18,871 bases of DNA. Origin: Rodentolepis nana. Its lineage: Eukaryota > Platyhelminthes > Cestoda > Cyclophyllidea > Hymenolepididae. The stretch covers positions 1-18,871 of the forward strand of contig UZAE01013821.1 of assembly GCA_900617975.1 (NCBI GenBank), in the 5' to 3' direction. Positions 8,218 to 18,507 of the stretch are shown one piece after another; position 1 is the first letter of the stretch, and every line of letters begins with the position of its first letter. Both the position numbers and the translations under genes were made by a program. The notes beneath the pieces were generated by a model that did not search any database, was not told the origin of the DNA, and saw only the letters and a program-made list of their open reading frames with translations.

Positions 8218-8539
8218 TTATTTATTTGTATCAAATGGCAGGCATTTTGATGGTTATCAATAGCCCTTTAGTTGACTTCAGGTTTCACAGAGGGGAAGAA
8301 ACATCATAGTGAAAAAAGTCGAGACGGTGTGGGGGGGGAACAGAAGAGTGTTTCAAAGACGAAGGTAGAAATGGTAGAAAAAGGGTGAGGTGAGTACTGT
8401 GGAAGTAGTCGAATACGACATACAGTGGGGTGATGGTAGTTTGAAGTCAGAAGTCAACTGTCGGTTAATGGACTTTTTTGCCGTATGAGTATACGTTGCC
8501 CAGGGTGCACCATGTGGAGGTAAGTCTATCGCACACCCC
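8218..8539 (-). mobile_element. SINE-like retroposon, copy 6 (antisense)
   Basis: 322 bp copy with clear borders: tail complement TTATTTATTTGTATCAAATG at the left, head complement TCTATCGCACACCCC at the right. About 20 bp around GATGTAAAAGAGACAGACAC is missing near 8361. It has the common variant at both diagnostic sites. Two plus-strand donor-like motifs are intact, GAGGTGAGT (near 8387-8395) and GAGGTAAGT (8517-8525). An 8-base G run (8331-8338) lies inside. The minus-strand 74-codon frame covers the head half and starts in flanking DNA; it is not a gene. Confidence 0.93.
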
Positions 8540-8553
8540 ATTAAGAAAAAAGT
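8540..8553 (+). repeat. Target-site duplication, copy 6 (right)
   Basis: ATTAAGAAAAAAGT directly follows the head complement CACACCCC and pairs with 8205-8217. Confidence 0.85.
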
Positions 8554-10119
8554 AGGATAGCGATGACAGTAGTTCACTTAGAATCCAGTAAAGTGAAAGG
8601 TAGTAAATTAGAAAATAATTTTTAAATGCACTTAGTAAGTACAAATTGTATGACCTAAATCTAAAATAAAAATAAAGTTTATGTCTTCGGCGCTTTTCAC
8701 ATGGTCAAGCGTAATAATTATTATAACTTTAAACGATACTGGATATGTTGCAGAAGTACTTTCAAATTGTGTCAGACTAATTAAAAAAAACAAAAGTCAA
8801 ATTAAATGAAACGAAGAAAGTTCATAAGTTGAAGTCAAAAATCCAAACGTAAATTGTGGACTGCTTTACCAATAAACCGTCGGCATTCCCTGTCAAAATA
8901 TTCAAGTACTGATAGGCTCCCAAAATTAGTATGGCTATCTCTCTGGGATAGAACAAGCAGACGCATAGGGAGTATAGCGTTTTTTTTGGAAATACAATTA
9001 CGGCAAACATTTGGATGAACTTTGTCAGCTGATTAGTTGAGAAGCCCCCCAGAATGTTTGGATGCGAGCAGTTTAATCATGTTAGGAATGTGAACTCCAC
9101 ATTACCAACCATGATATAGAAATTATCATTTCACCTATTTTATAAGTTGTAAGATCATTTTAACCCTCAACTATTGAAAGAAGAAAATGGCTTTGGGGTT
9201 GATTCTAAGATGTCGACATCTTCTTGATGCCCTCATCTTTAGCCGTTGTTAGATCAATTCCAATGGCATTCCTTCTATGGAAAGTTGCGCAAATTATTTC
9301 GTTGAAGTGAGGTAAATTAAGAGCGCCAATCAATAATCATGGTCATATTAGACAGGCGGTTGGCTTATATCTGCTGGCATATTTTTATTTCAATTTCGAT
9401 TCAGCATTTTGCACGCATAATTTTCTTGGAAGATAAAACACTTTCGGCTCAGTTTAAAAAAGAGCTGAATCCCTTTCGCTATTCAGAATTTCGCAATTTT
9501 GTTTCAATCTGCTAATAGGGCGGCCGTTATTAAAAAAACAATGTGCCAGGCGGTTTGCATGGGAATATCTCAGACGCTCTCATTAATTAGGGGAAAGTGT
9601 TACTATTCTCATGTTCCTAAGGCACAAAAAGCTCCCCAAAACGGTGTCCCAAACTCTTGTCGTGCGTGAATAAGAACAACCGTTTTTAATCCTGATAGAA
9701 AACTAAGTGAGAAAATTAGCCAAATTAGAATTTAATGTGAATTAAGGCATTGTTTACACCTACGCTCCATTACTGGTGCAAAATTCCCTATCCCAAATCT
9801 AGGTGCTAATTAAACCAATAGCAATCGGTTTTTAATTTGATTATTGCCAATCTTTACAACTCATGCCGAAATGAAATAGCACTTGTAATTTTGCTTTCTT
9901 CTAAAACACGTTAACCCGAGGATTTTTCAAAATTTTTGGACGGTAGGGGAGATTGAAACTTTAGATATCAAAAAACGTTTCACCTAATTCTCATTTGTCA
10001 CTAACATTAAGAACATTAAGAAAGTTGAAATCCAGGACTAACTCTCCGAATAAATGTGGAAATGAGCAAAGTGTAATAGATTAACAAGTGTACACTTTTT
10101 ATGCCATTTTCCTAGCATC
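8554..10119. other. A+T-rich non-coding stretch
   Basis: I find no gene. A 62-codon minus-strand frame at 8822-9010 and a shorter one near 9190-9330 have no recognisable motif. GGTGTCCCAAA at 9643-9653 resembles the inner end of the MITE listed at 10122-10454, but no second end is visible nearby. Confidence 0.4.
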
Positions 10120-10456
10120 TACAGGGTGTCCTAAAAATGCGTAAAAAATATTTTACAAGTACAACTTCATTGTTAATCCCTGTTTGTTCTCAAATTGATG
10201 TCCACTTTGATCCAATCCCTTTGTTTGGCAAGAACGCATCAAGGAATGACCTAACATCGTGATGGTAATGTGGGGGGGGGGGGGGGGGGTGGAACTTCGT
10301 GCTGAAAGTAAAGCTCTTCGTCTTCAAAGTCTTCTCCAATGTTTGGCATAAGAGAGTGCTACAGAAAGTTCAAGTAAATGAACTAATGAAATGCCAATAA
10401 ACACTATGTTTACAATTAGTTTAAGTGTGTGTATACATGTTTTGGGACACCTTATA
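10120..10456. mobile_element. TA-flanked MITE (Tc1/mariner-type)
   Basis: A 333 bp unit at 10122-10454 is bounded by TA on both sides (10120-10121 and 10455-10456). Left end CAGGGTGTCCTAAAA, right end (reverse complement) TAAGGTGTCCCAAAA; 12 of 15 positions match. TA duplication with short terminal inverted repeats is typical of non-autonomous members of the Tc1/mariner group. No transposase remnant is recognisable inside, so it would depend on an element elsewhere. The interior carries an 18-base G run at 10272-10289. The right-hand boundary could shift by two bases because the sequence reads TTATA. Confidence 0.72.
10272..10289 (+). repeat. Poly-G run, 18 bases
   Basis: An uninterrupted run of 18 G inside the MITE, followed by TGG. 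It can form a G-quadruplex and is also prone to length error in sequencing. Confidence 0.9.
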
Positions 10457-11411
10457 AAGATTGTTAAAAATCCTCCCACTAATTTCATTTGAAAGGGACT
10501 CAGATACGAACTTCCAGATCTTTACGTCGCTATTGTGACAACTAAATGCACCGATAAGGCCATTAACTTGAGGTAGGAAACGAGCATTTTGCCATGGCAA
10601 ATACCAACTTTCCTAACGACTGACGTACATTTTATCTAAGTTTTGTAAAGGAAAGCGACTTCCATGTCTACTGGCTCATTCTTTAATAAGGAGAGGTCCC
10701 TAGTTAAAGGCTATGACTGCACATTCTAATTAATTAATCGATTATTTTACTCAGATCAATACCCAAGAGTTTAGGCGTTGAATTTAGAAATTTCTAACGT
10801 AACAAGATAAGTTTATTTGATCAAATATATACAATGGGGCAGTACCCCCAAAATTAAATGGTGCAAGATTCCTTGATGTTATAACCTCATTCGCCCTCTA
10901 GAGGATAAGTCTGCTGCTTTTCTACAATTTTAAGTTGTTTTGTCATTAGCAGAAATGATACTCCTTTCTCATTGCTATTTAGATCATTGCTTCCTTTCTG
11001 TTCATTTAGTTCTTCAAGTTGTTTTTTTTCAATTCTTCAAATTTGCAAAGCCTTGGAGTAAAAGCTAACTAGCGCTGGGTTAATTGACTAGCCGAATTAA
11101 GCCCCGTAAGTCATTCTGAAATTCAGGGTGGCAAAACTATTAATCTCATTCACTAATTCCTCTCGTTGGATTGAAATAAATCTCTTCACTTCCATGACAT
11201 AAATTATATGAAATTGCTTTGACTCCAGTACTTTCAAAATAAATGACCATGCGTGTCAGTTGGCGAAAACAACACATAGGGGTGCTGAGTTTGTCAGTTC
11301 TGGAACCCCCTGTTCACCGTTACGTCGTGTCATGTTCCAACAATTAACTCGAGGAGAAAGGAGTTGTAAAAGTTGAAGAGTTAATTTGTCGGTGAAATAA
11401 TAAATCATGTT
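10457..11411. other. A+T-rich non-coding stretch
   Basis: I see no supported feature in this stretch of nearly 1 kb. Confidence 0.4.
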
Positions 11412-11452
11412 GGAGGCGGGGGGGGGGGGGGGGGGAGGGGAGAGGGTGTGGG
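11412..11452 (+). repeat. G-rich tract with 18-base G run
   Basis: GGAGGC is followed by an 18-base G run (11418-11435), then AGGGGAGAGGGTGTGGG. Four or more runs of three or more G on the plus strand make a strong G-quadruplex candidate. Confidence 0.85.
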
Positions 11453-12323
11453 TTTGAAGTAGCGACTGAAGAGATATTCATTTGGTATTACACCTTCCAA
11501 AATAATCATGGAGGTAAATAACTAATTATCAAATTGACTTACTCATTTGAAAAACAAACAATTAAGTAGGGGTTCATGCCAAGTGCACTTGAATAAACTG
11601 CAATGAACTCTGCTTCCTTAAAACATATTGACTGTCTGTTTTAATAATATCACTACTTGACAAACTAAATCTGAAAGTAGACTCAATTAATGGTCAGATT
11701 ATAAAGTTTCCACCACGTCATGATAAAATACAAATATAAATTTACCTTAAATAGTAAATGGTGAAAATCGATTTCCTAAATTAGAAATCAATAACTCAAA
11801 AGTGAATATACTTATTGAATTAGATATATTGATAATCCATGAGCGCAGGCCTAGATGTATACATAATTTATAACAATCATCTGAATGAAACCAGCAGATT
11901 TAAATATGCTCAGTTGGCTGCTTGTAATCCTCAGTAACCATGGGAAAATATTTTAAATCATTAAGAGTGACAGGAGTCAAAAAAAGATTTCGATTTTAAA
12001 AAAAGAAAGGATGAACAGTTTGGAATGTCATAAAATGTCTTCAATTTAGAACGTATAGTGAGGGGCATAGTTAAGTGTGATTGTGTTATTAATCTTTGCT
12101 ATTGAATAAATTCAGCTTCAATGTAAGTCTCTCCTTAGAAACGCAGATTAACATCTCAGACGAAAACAATTTCAAATTTTCTATATAGCCCTGATTTATA
12201 ACAAAAAGGAAATTAACTATTTTCACTCATTTATGGTATTTTAATGAAAAAAAACGAAATAAAAGTCCATTAAAGGTGTTTATGTGGTGAATAAGTTACT
12301 TCCTGTGTTAAATAGCTTTAAGA
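11453..12323. other. A+T-rich non-coding stretch
   Basis: I see no gene, repeat copy or RNA gene here. Confidence 0.4.
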
Positions 12324-13035
12324 CTATGTGACAACTAGGACCAATAGTTGTAATCTTGCATACGAAAATTGAGTTATTGTAAAGGAGGCGAGAGGACATT
12401 TAAAATCACTATTCTCAAACTGTGACAATTGGAAACAGTTCAAACGAATGCAGATTTCATTCTCGCATCTCTGAATTAAGTGACTGGACCTGATGTCGGC
12501 AAATGCTCCCTTGTGGAGAGAGAAGCAATTTTGACATAGGGTGCGGACATGGACCCTGAGGGAAGGGAGGGAGGGAGGGAGGAAGGGGAATTTCAGATCA
12601 ACATATGAAGAGAGTAGAGAACGCTGGAGGGGAAACAATAGCACTCAACCATTGAGAGCGCACATATTTTCTATTCGCCACCTCCTGAAAGGACTAAGAC
12701 ATGTTCAAGAAATAAGGATCAGGAGGGTAATGCCGTTGTTGTTGCTTGTATTAGATCCTTGGGAGATCGTAGTGGCGGTAATGAGAAAGGCAACAAAGTG
12801 AGGCTAAGGAATAAAACGTTGGTCACGTCACGATAATGAGAAAGTAGTGAATGAGGACGTTGACATAAACGAAAAAAATGATGAAGTCTTCTTTCAATTT
12901 GAGAATCTCGTGGTCAGTTTTTATGATCGTGTCCGTCAATGTAGAAAAAAGTGGCATTTCAGTTTGCACGACGAATTGATGGAAATCAGGGGTCGTGATG
13001 ACCTTTTCAGAGAGATTAGGTGTTCATTTCCTTAG
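12324..13035. other. Unassigned overlapping open frames on both strands
   Basis: The longest open frame of the window is here: 106 codons on the minus strand, 12324-12644. On the plus strand, 12541-12801 (86 codons) and 12847-13035 (62 codons) share one frame, split by TGA and TAA at 12799 and 12805. The plus-strand frames reach those lengths only by starting at GTG codons, so they are open stretches rather than defined proteins. The first begins in a GGGA repeat that makes a Gly/Arg/Glu-rich stretch. The second is acidic at its start (NEDVDINEKNDE) and looks fairly protein-like. I recognise no domain on either strand. A broken gene, an exon, or chance are all possible; chance is the default at these lengths. 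Confidence 0.2.
12560..12588 (+). repeat. (GGGA)n tract
   Basis: Imperfect GGGA/GGAA tetranucleotide repeat with at least four G3 runs separated by single A, a potential G-quadruplex. Confidence 0.85.
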
Positions 13036-14210
13036 CCACATTAATACTCCGATGGTCAGTGCGTCTGTAACTTCCTATCAGCCTTTGCATGTCTTTCATT
13101 TCATTTTAGTTTCACTTTTTTCCTTTTAAATACTGGCGTAGCTCAATTAGACAAAAATAGTCACTTAATTGATAATTTCCTACCAATCGGCTATTACTAT
13201 TTTAAACAATTATTTCATTATTAAAATAACTTTTCGGAACTGCGCTTTTTTATTGAATTCCTTTTCTTTTACTTGACTGCACACAATTTTTTACCTTTTT
13301 TTCTTTAGTGGAAGAATAAGCACATGATTTCCTGCTTTAGAACGAGTTTAAGAAAGTTATGTCTAATTATTAAATCAACTGGTTGTATATTCGATTTATT
13401 AAAAATCTAATCAATCACGCTCCTTCTAAAGCCTGGAAAAAATGACTCATTGTGGTGTTTATTAACAGTATTGCGCGTATGAATCATTCATTCACTTCTT
13501 CCCGTGCATGAGTAATCATGAGTTGTAATAAGCAACTAATTACACCAATCAATTCACTTATTTATTCGCATGCTAAAACAGACCGATTTGTGCAATAGAA
13601 TGCACTGTTTTGCACACTCTAGTGCATTAAAGAAAGGCCTCAATGAGTATTTTTTGACAATTTTGGCCTCATTCCAACATTTAGATTGAAATGATTGGTT
13701 CCCGCGATCATGTTCTCTTCGTCTTGTCAAGTAGTCCTGAATTTGGAACAATTATAGAAGCTGACTGTATGATCAGTTATGGTATCATAATATAGAAAAT
13801 TTCAGCCCCTAGATTCGCATAGACGATTCGAACTCCCTGTTCCTCAAGTAGAGGAGACTTGGTTATTTGAGAAATTTTATTCAAGACGATCCTTGCATTT
13901 TCTACTTGAGAAGGTAGTATAATAAAGATTGAGAAACTAAACCTTTCTTGGTGAAAACAGCCTCAACGATTAAACTTCTTCATTTGAAAAAACAAGGTAA
14001 TTTTGTTCAAAGGATGCTCAGTTAGTTACCATAGAGTGTGTCGCTTCCTCCTTTTGAAATGCAATATCAGTACTGTTTTAATATAATTAAACAAATTCAA
14101 CTTCCTAGGGGCACATTGTGGGTTATTAAATATAAGGATTTTCAAAAAATGTGTGAAAACGTTGAGCTTTCAGTATCTTGAACCAAATAACTGTATTGAA
14201 CGGGTTACGC
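13036..14210. other. A+T-rich non-coding stretch
   Basis: I find no gene. A perfect 10 bp inverted repeat, CTCAAGTAGA (13843-13852) and TCTACTTGAG (13901-13910), has a 48-base loop. A 65-codon minus-strand frame at 13554-13751 shows no motif. Confidence 0.4.
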
Positions 14211-14236
14211 CTCCTCCAACCCCTTCCCCCCTCCCC
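14211..14236 (+). repeat. C-rich tract
   Basis: CCTCC then runs of 4, 6 and 4 C separated by one or two T. The minus strand has three long G runs, so it is just short of a standard G-quadruplex. Confidence 0.7.
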
Positions 14237-14691
14237 TTCAACGACTTTCAAGTTTGAGGTTACCTATCTTTTATGCATCTTTCTAGTTTTGGAAGAACTT
14301 GATTTAAAGATTCGAGCCAATCGAATACTGTCATTCTGTCAGCCATTCAATTGACCAAACTGACCATTCCCACCACTGAAAGCGCATCGGGAAGCAACAG
14401 TTTGCAACCGTCTTTTCTGCAATTTACACAAGTAATTTCAATATTGCACTCTAAAAGCGAAGAAATTGTCAATAATTATATGGCATATAGGTTTATAGAT
14501 TATGCACAAGGTAATTTTTTTCTCACGCAGAAATGTATAAATTGAAGCATTGTCTATCCGATTTAGTCCAACCCAAAGACCACGGCTGAATAATACCCTT
14601 CCAGTACAACAATTTCTCCACAATAATAGTCTTCAACAAGAGACCCACGAGCTACATTAAAAAAACAACGAAGCTGGAAATGCGTTGTTCA
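14237..14691. other. Non-coding stretch with two opposed short frames
   Basis: A plus-strand frame (14351-14545, 64 codons, ATG) and a minus-strand frame (14438-14623, 61 codons) overlap. Neither has a recognisable motif and at most one could be real. The composition is less A+T-rich than the flanks. Confidence 0.3.
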
Positions 14692-14898
14692 CTGGCGTTT
14701 ATTCGCGCTGCGTGTGGTCTTACCCTCTCCAGGAGTACCCACTATTATAAATCACATATATGGGATTCCTCCCTCTTGTAGTGGCTGAATAATTGGGAAA
14801 GCGTCTGTTACTTTTTCGATGTAGCGAGGGAGAAGAAGTGTGCTAAAACGCCTTCCGACAACACTTCCGTTAAGAAGAAATAATGGAAAGGTAGGGGT
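14692..14898 (-). other. Protein-like minus-strand segment with a P-loop-like motif
   Basis: A minus-strand frame is open for 48 codons (14898-14755), stops at TGA (14754-14752), and stays open in the same frame for 20 more (14751-14692). The first part contains LPRYIEKVTDAF and ends EGGIPYM. The second reads FIIVGTPGEGKTT, a full Walker A pattern (GxxxxGKT) after a hydrophobic strand, as in P-loop NTPases. AATAAA on the same strand lies just beyond it. No Walker B or other domain follows before the next stop. The bare GxxxxGK[ST] pattern is expected about once by chance in six frames of this length, so only the added context makes it worth noting. Confidence 0.18.
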
Positions 14899-15111
14899 TC
14901 AAATACAAGCACTACTAGCTCCTTTAGAAGCTCGAATCATGCCAAATTTGGACCACCCAGGTCGTCCGCGATATCATGTTATTGGTTTTCAAATTGGCTG
15001 TCCACTCAACCTTGTATTCACTTTACCACGGTTATGTGTTTTTACACTTCCATACAATATATGCCTTTCATTTTTACCCAAGGCCTTCTTCCATTGTGGT
15101 GTATTTTTTTT
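14899..15111. other. Non-coding or unassigned stretch
   Basis: A plus-strand frame of 96 codons (14840-15130) and a minus-strand frame (14989-15201) overlap here. The plus frame runs into a G-rich tract and shows no domain. I treat both as incidental. Confidence 0.3.
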
Positions 15112-15146
15112 GGGTGGTAGAGAGGGGTGAGTGGGGGTAGGGGGGG
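15112..15146 (+). repeat. G-rich tract, G-quadruplex candidate
   Basis: Runs of 3, 4, 5 and 7 G separated by 9, 5 and 2 bases (GGGTGGTAGAGAGGGG then GAGTGGGGGTAGGGGGGG). Confidence 0.8.
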
Positions 15147-16920
15147 AAATGAATATCAAAACATCAATTGCCCTCCAACCTACCGCAGACTCAAATATCA
15201 ATTGGAAAAATGAACGAGGGAAAGGAAAAGACGCAGAAGCTTAATCATGGGAATAATAGGTAATAAATTAAAATAAATTGCATGGTAAAACCAAACGAGG
15301 AAAAAATTTGTTATACTGAATTATGAAGTGCAATAAATTATGCCGCAAAATTGTCGCCTGAGTTGTATATTTGGGTGTTATTGTTGAATATGGATTATTC
15401 GTGACAATAAAATATTTGAATGTACATTCATCTTAGTCTTTAATAGAGAAGCAGTTTAGAAAAAGCTGTTTAAGTGAGTTAATGCTTCAAAAATCTGATT
15501 AAATAATACAATCTCTAATTTCAGTAATTAAGATTAAAGAACTTTAAAGTGCCTGATTTAAGAATTTAAGAATTTTTTAACTGACGGGTGAATATGTTTC
15601 CACTTTCTGATCGGTATTGAATTGATTTGAATTTGTCTAGCAGGTATTAAGTACCTAGCTTTAAGAAGAAACACATATTTTATTGTGTGAGTAGCGAGAA
15701 CAAACTTTCAAGTGAAATCTGAGATCAGCCGATCTAGTTAGAAAGTTGTGGATAACATTACAATTTTGGAATTTTGAAAAGCCTTGTCTTTTTGTTAAAA
15801 ACCAAACCTCAAAAGGAAATATCAAACTTTTGGATAAATCAATAATTCAGATTAGTAATAAACACGTCCATTTTTTTCAAGAATAGTAGACGAGGGTTCA
15901 AAGATGCCAGCTTTGAGCCATATCTATGAAAAATTCACATTTAACCAATTCTCTACTTTCTAGAAACAACCATCCATGCATTTCTCTGGATGAGTTTTGA
16001 ACGAGTGGTATTCTACTTGGAGCATATGCAAACTGATTAGAACGAGTTGATTAAATTTCTTGTTCTTCCTATTCTATACAAAATTTCAATATATTTTCCC
16101 ATTTGGCTAGATTCGTATGATTATAAAATTTTAATTTTAAAAAGTTAAAAAAATGTCATTTTAACCTTAATTATCTTGACGTGTTATAGTAGCCTCTTTG
16201 CAGCTTCAAGAGGAAAAGTGTTCACCTCATGATGCAATCATTTTGTTTTATTTTTTAATACAATTTATTTTTAAGTTTCCAGAAATATAGTAAATTTCCC
16301 AGTGGTAAACCAAAAAATAGAGATTCTATTGAGCATCGAACTTTCATGTCATTCTCAATAAAGATAGATGAATCTGCAACTGAAATGGTAGTTCGTAAGT
16401 CTTGCGTTTATTGAAACAAATATTTGCTGTACTAATGCTGGAGAGTATGTTTTAATTAATTTTAAAGACGATTGGAAGGTGCTTCGCTGCCTAATTGACA
16501 GGCAAATTCACCTTTCTACCTAAGTGGGAAATGTATCACCTTTCAGGGTTCTATGCTTATCTTTAACTCTCGATCAGTGAACGTTACACTTAGAGAACAG
16601 AAGTACTTGAAAAAATAAATATTTACCAATTCAAGGAATAAATATTGATATCTGATTAATATGTAGAGAAAATAGGTGAATATGTGCATATTGCCAAAAC
16701 ACGTCTATTCGAATGGATATGAAAAAGAAGTAATTTTAATAAAGAAAGCATACGTTACACAGGCGTGTGGTTATCTTGAATTTTTTTCTTGAAAGGAGTC
16801 ATTTGAGTAGACTTCACCAAACATTTAAAACAAATATTAATGGCATTAAGGTAATACTGTGCCAATACTGATCACTATATGTAATTGATTAGTTTGATTA
16901 GTTTAACGTATTAAAATATA
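15147..16920. other. A+T-rich non-coding stretch
   Basis: I see no gene or retroposon copy in this 1.8 kb. A small two-part hairpin, AAGGTG/CACCTT with TGCCT/AGGCA inside, lies at 16476-16514 and has no assigned role. Confidence 0.4.
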
Positions 16921-16930
16921 CCCCCCCCCC
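16921..16930 (+). repeat. Poly-C run, 10 bases
   Basis: Uninterrupted C10 following an A/T-only stretch. Confidence 0.9.
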
Positions 16931-17531
16931 ACGGCAATCTCATTTAATAATTAGTGATAAGTAATTGTGTGTGTATCATTAACGTTGGTAACTAAGTTCG
17001 TCTGGGAAGATAGAGATCATGAAGTGGATTCCCTACGTTAGTTAACTCTAGCTTTTTAAACTAAATACGGTTTGTAATTCCAAGTAAAGTTAGGTCTCTA
17101 ACCAGTACCATGATTTTGAACTCTAAAATAAGAAAATCGCCAATTTCTTTATGATTTTTCTATCGAATAACTCCGACCCTTCGATTTCACTTTAATCAAA
17201 CTGCTTTAAATCATCACTACACACACACACTGTTCAATGAAAATTGGCGAAAAGTTAATCGGGCAACTTTTTTGACTAAGTCCGACTCACTCTCATTATT
17301 CAATCATGACTAACATTTGTCACTGCCATTCATTCAAATAATCTCAATATTACCACATTCTCACGCCTGATGGCATCCGTTGTATCAGTCCAGTTCTCAT
17401 GTTAACCCCTAGTACCCACGTATGTGCGACTCATCTCCCCAGTGAGTCCCTTCAATTGCATTCACAAGTTTTGTTCCAACCCATTTGAGTCCCTTTCCCA
17501 GACTGTGCGTCATTCCTAATCATCCCATCTG

Positions 17532-17532
<1 letters not shown>
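16931..17532. other. Non-coding stretch with short (AC)6
   Basis: (AC)6 at 17219-17230. I see nothing else. Confidence 0.45.

Positions 17533-17565
<33 letters not shown>
17533..17565 (+). repeat. (TA)16 microsatellite
   Basis: Sixteen perfect TA units preceded by GC and followed by TT. Confidence 0.95.
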
Positions 17566-17568
<3 letters not shown>

Positions 17569-18493
17569 CATAGATCATAAAATACCATTTCATATACCCC
17601 TTTAAGAGACAAAGTTGGAGACTGGGTCCTTAAGACTTGTCGTGTGCCCTCAGAATTTACAACAATACCTAGTTTGAGGGAAGGAATCTCGTGTGAGATA
17701 GAAATTTGCTAAAAGTGCAGGAGGGCTTATTCAGTGACCTTCCCAGCTAATAATTACCAAAATTTAATTTTATGAAATGTTTAATTACTGATCATATTCT
17801 CCAGTTGGATGAATTGCATATCTGAACTTCTTAATAGAATACTTTCAAGTCATATCTCGTGTTTTCTCTTTTTAATTTCTACTGATTAAACCTGTATAAA
17901 AGATCATAGTTAATAGCAAGTCATGAATAATTCCCCATTAAGTGATAATTTCTTGAATTTCAATGCCAATTTTTTAAAAGAACTAATTATCTTATTATAG
18001 CGCACTCTAATATCCCAGATATTGGACTTTTCAATTATACTTTTGTGCCGATAGACTGAGTCCTACACAAATATAGGTAATAAAGAACCCTTTATGGCAA
18101 CCAATTCAAGCCACAAAGAACCCTTGCAAATATTCGCGAAAAAGTAAGCAATATTCTCGAATTATTCGCAGGATCACTAATTTTTAAAGTCAAATTTCCT
18201 TTTTCTCTGAGAGTCAACAGTCTTTGCTTCGTCACCCAATCAGAATAGCTTTCTCCAAGTTGACATCCGGTTAAATGGGTGTCTCTACGCCTGAAGTGAG
18301 AAAAGAAAAAAAGTGAGAATTCTGAGTCCCGTCGTGCGATTCTCAGTACAATAATAAAATAATATCACTATGCATCCGCTTGTGAGAACAATAAAATAAA
18401 ATTTTACCATCTTCATAAATAAATCGATAAGCTTGAATAATTCAAGAGGGACTGCCATGTGTAATCCCTGTTATGCGCAATTATCCAATATTC
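17566..18493. other. A+T-rich non-coding stretch
   Basis: I see no gene. An 11 bp direct repeat AAAGAACCCTT occurs at about 18082-18092 and 18115-18125. Confidence 0.4.
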
Positions 18494-18507
18494 CAATGCT
18501 ACTGTTA
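18494..18507 (+). repeat. Target-site duplication, copy 7 (left)
   Basis: CAATGCTACTGTTA matches 18835-18848 exactly, 14 of 14. This is the clearest duplication of the family and fixes its borders. Confidence 0.95.

Noticed and set aside
8822..9010. Minus-strand 62-codon hydrophobic frame
   Set aside because: No conserved motif, common chance length, and no supporting context.
9190..9330. Minus-strand segment with protein-like residues (IGIDLTTAKDEG)
   Set aside because: About 40 codons, no family recognised; one of many such stretches expected when reading six frames by eye.
13826..13838. GATTCGAACTC, like a tRNA B box
   Set aside because: The T-arm stem fails after two pairs, and no A box, anticodon arm or acceptor stem lies upstream.
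13843..13910. Perfect 10 bp inverted repeat with 48-base loop
   Set aside because: No TA or other duplication at its ends and no second copy, so not supported as a mobile element.
14509..14532. GTAATTTTTTTCTCACGCAG, looks like a complete mini-intron
   Set aside because: Twenty bases is shorter than any known spliceosomal intron and the flanking frame has no recognised protein.
16476..16514. Two-part hairpin that could be a small RNA precursor
   Set aside because: Stems of only 6 and 5 pairs with a large internal loop, too short for a microRNA precursor.
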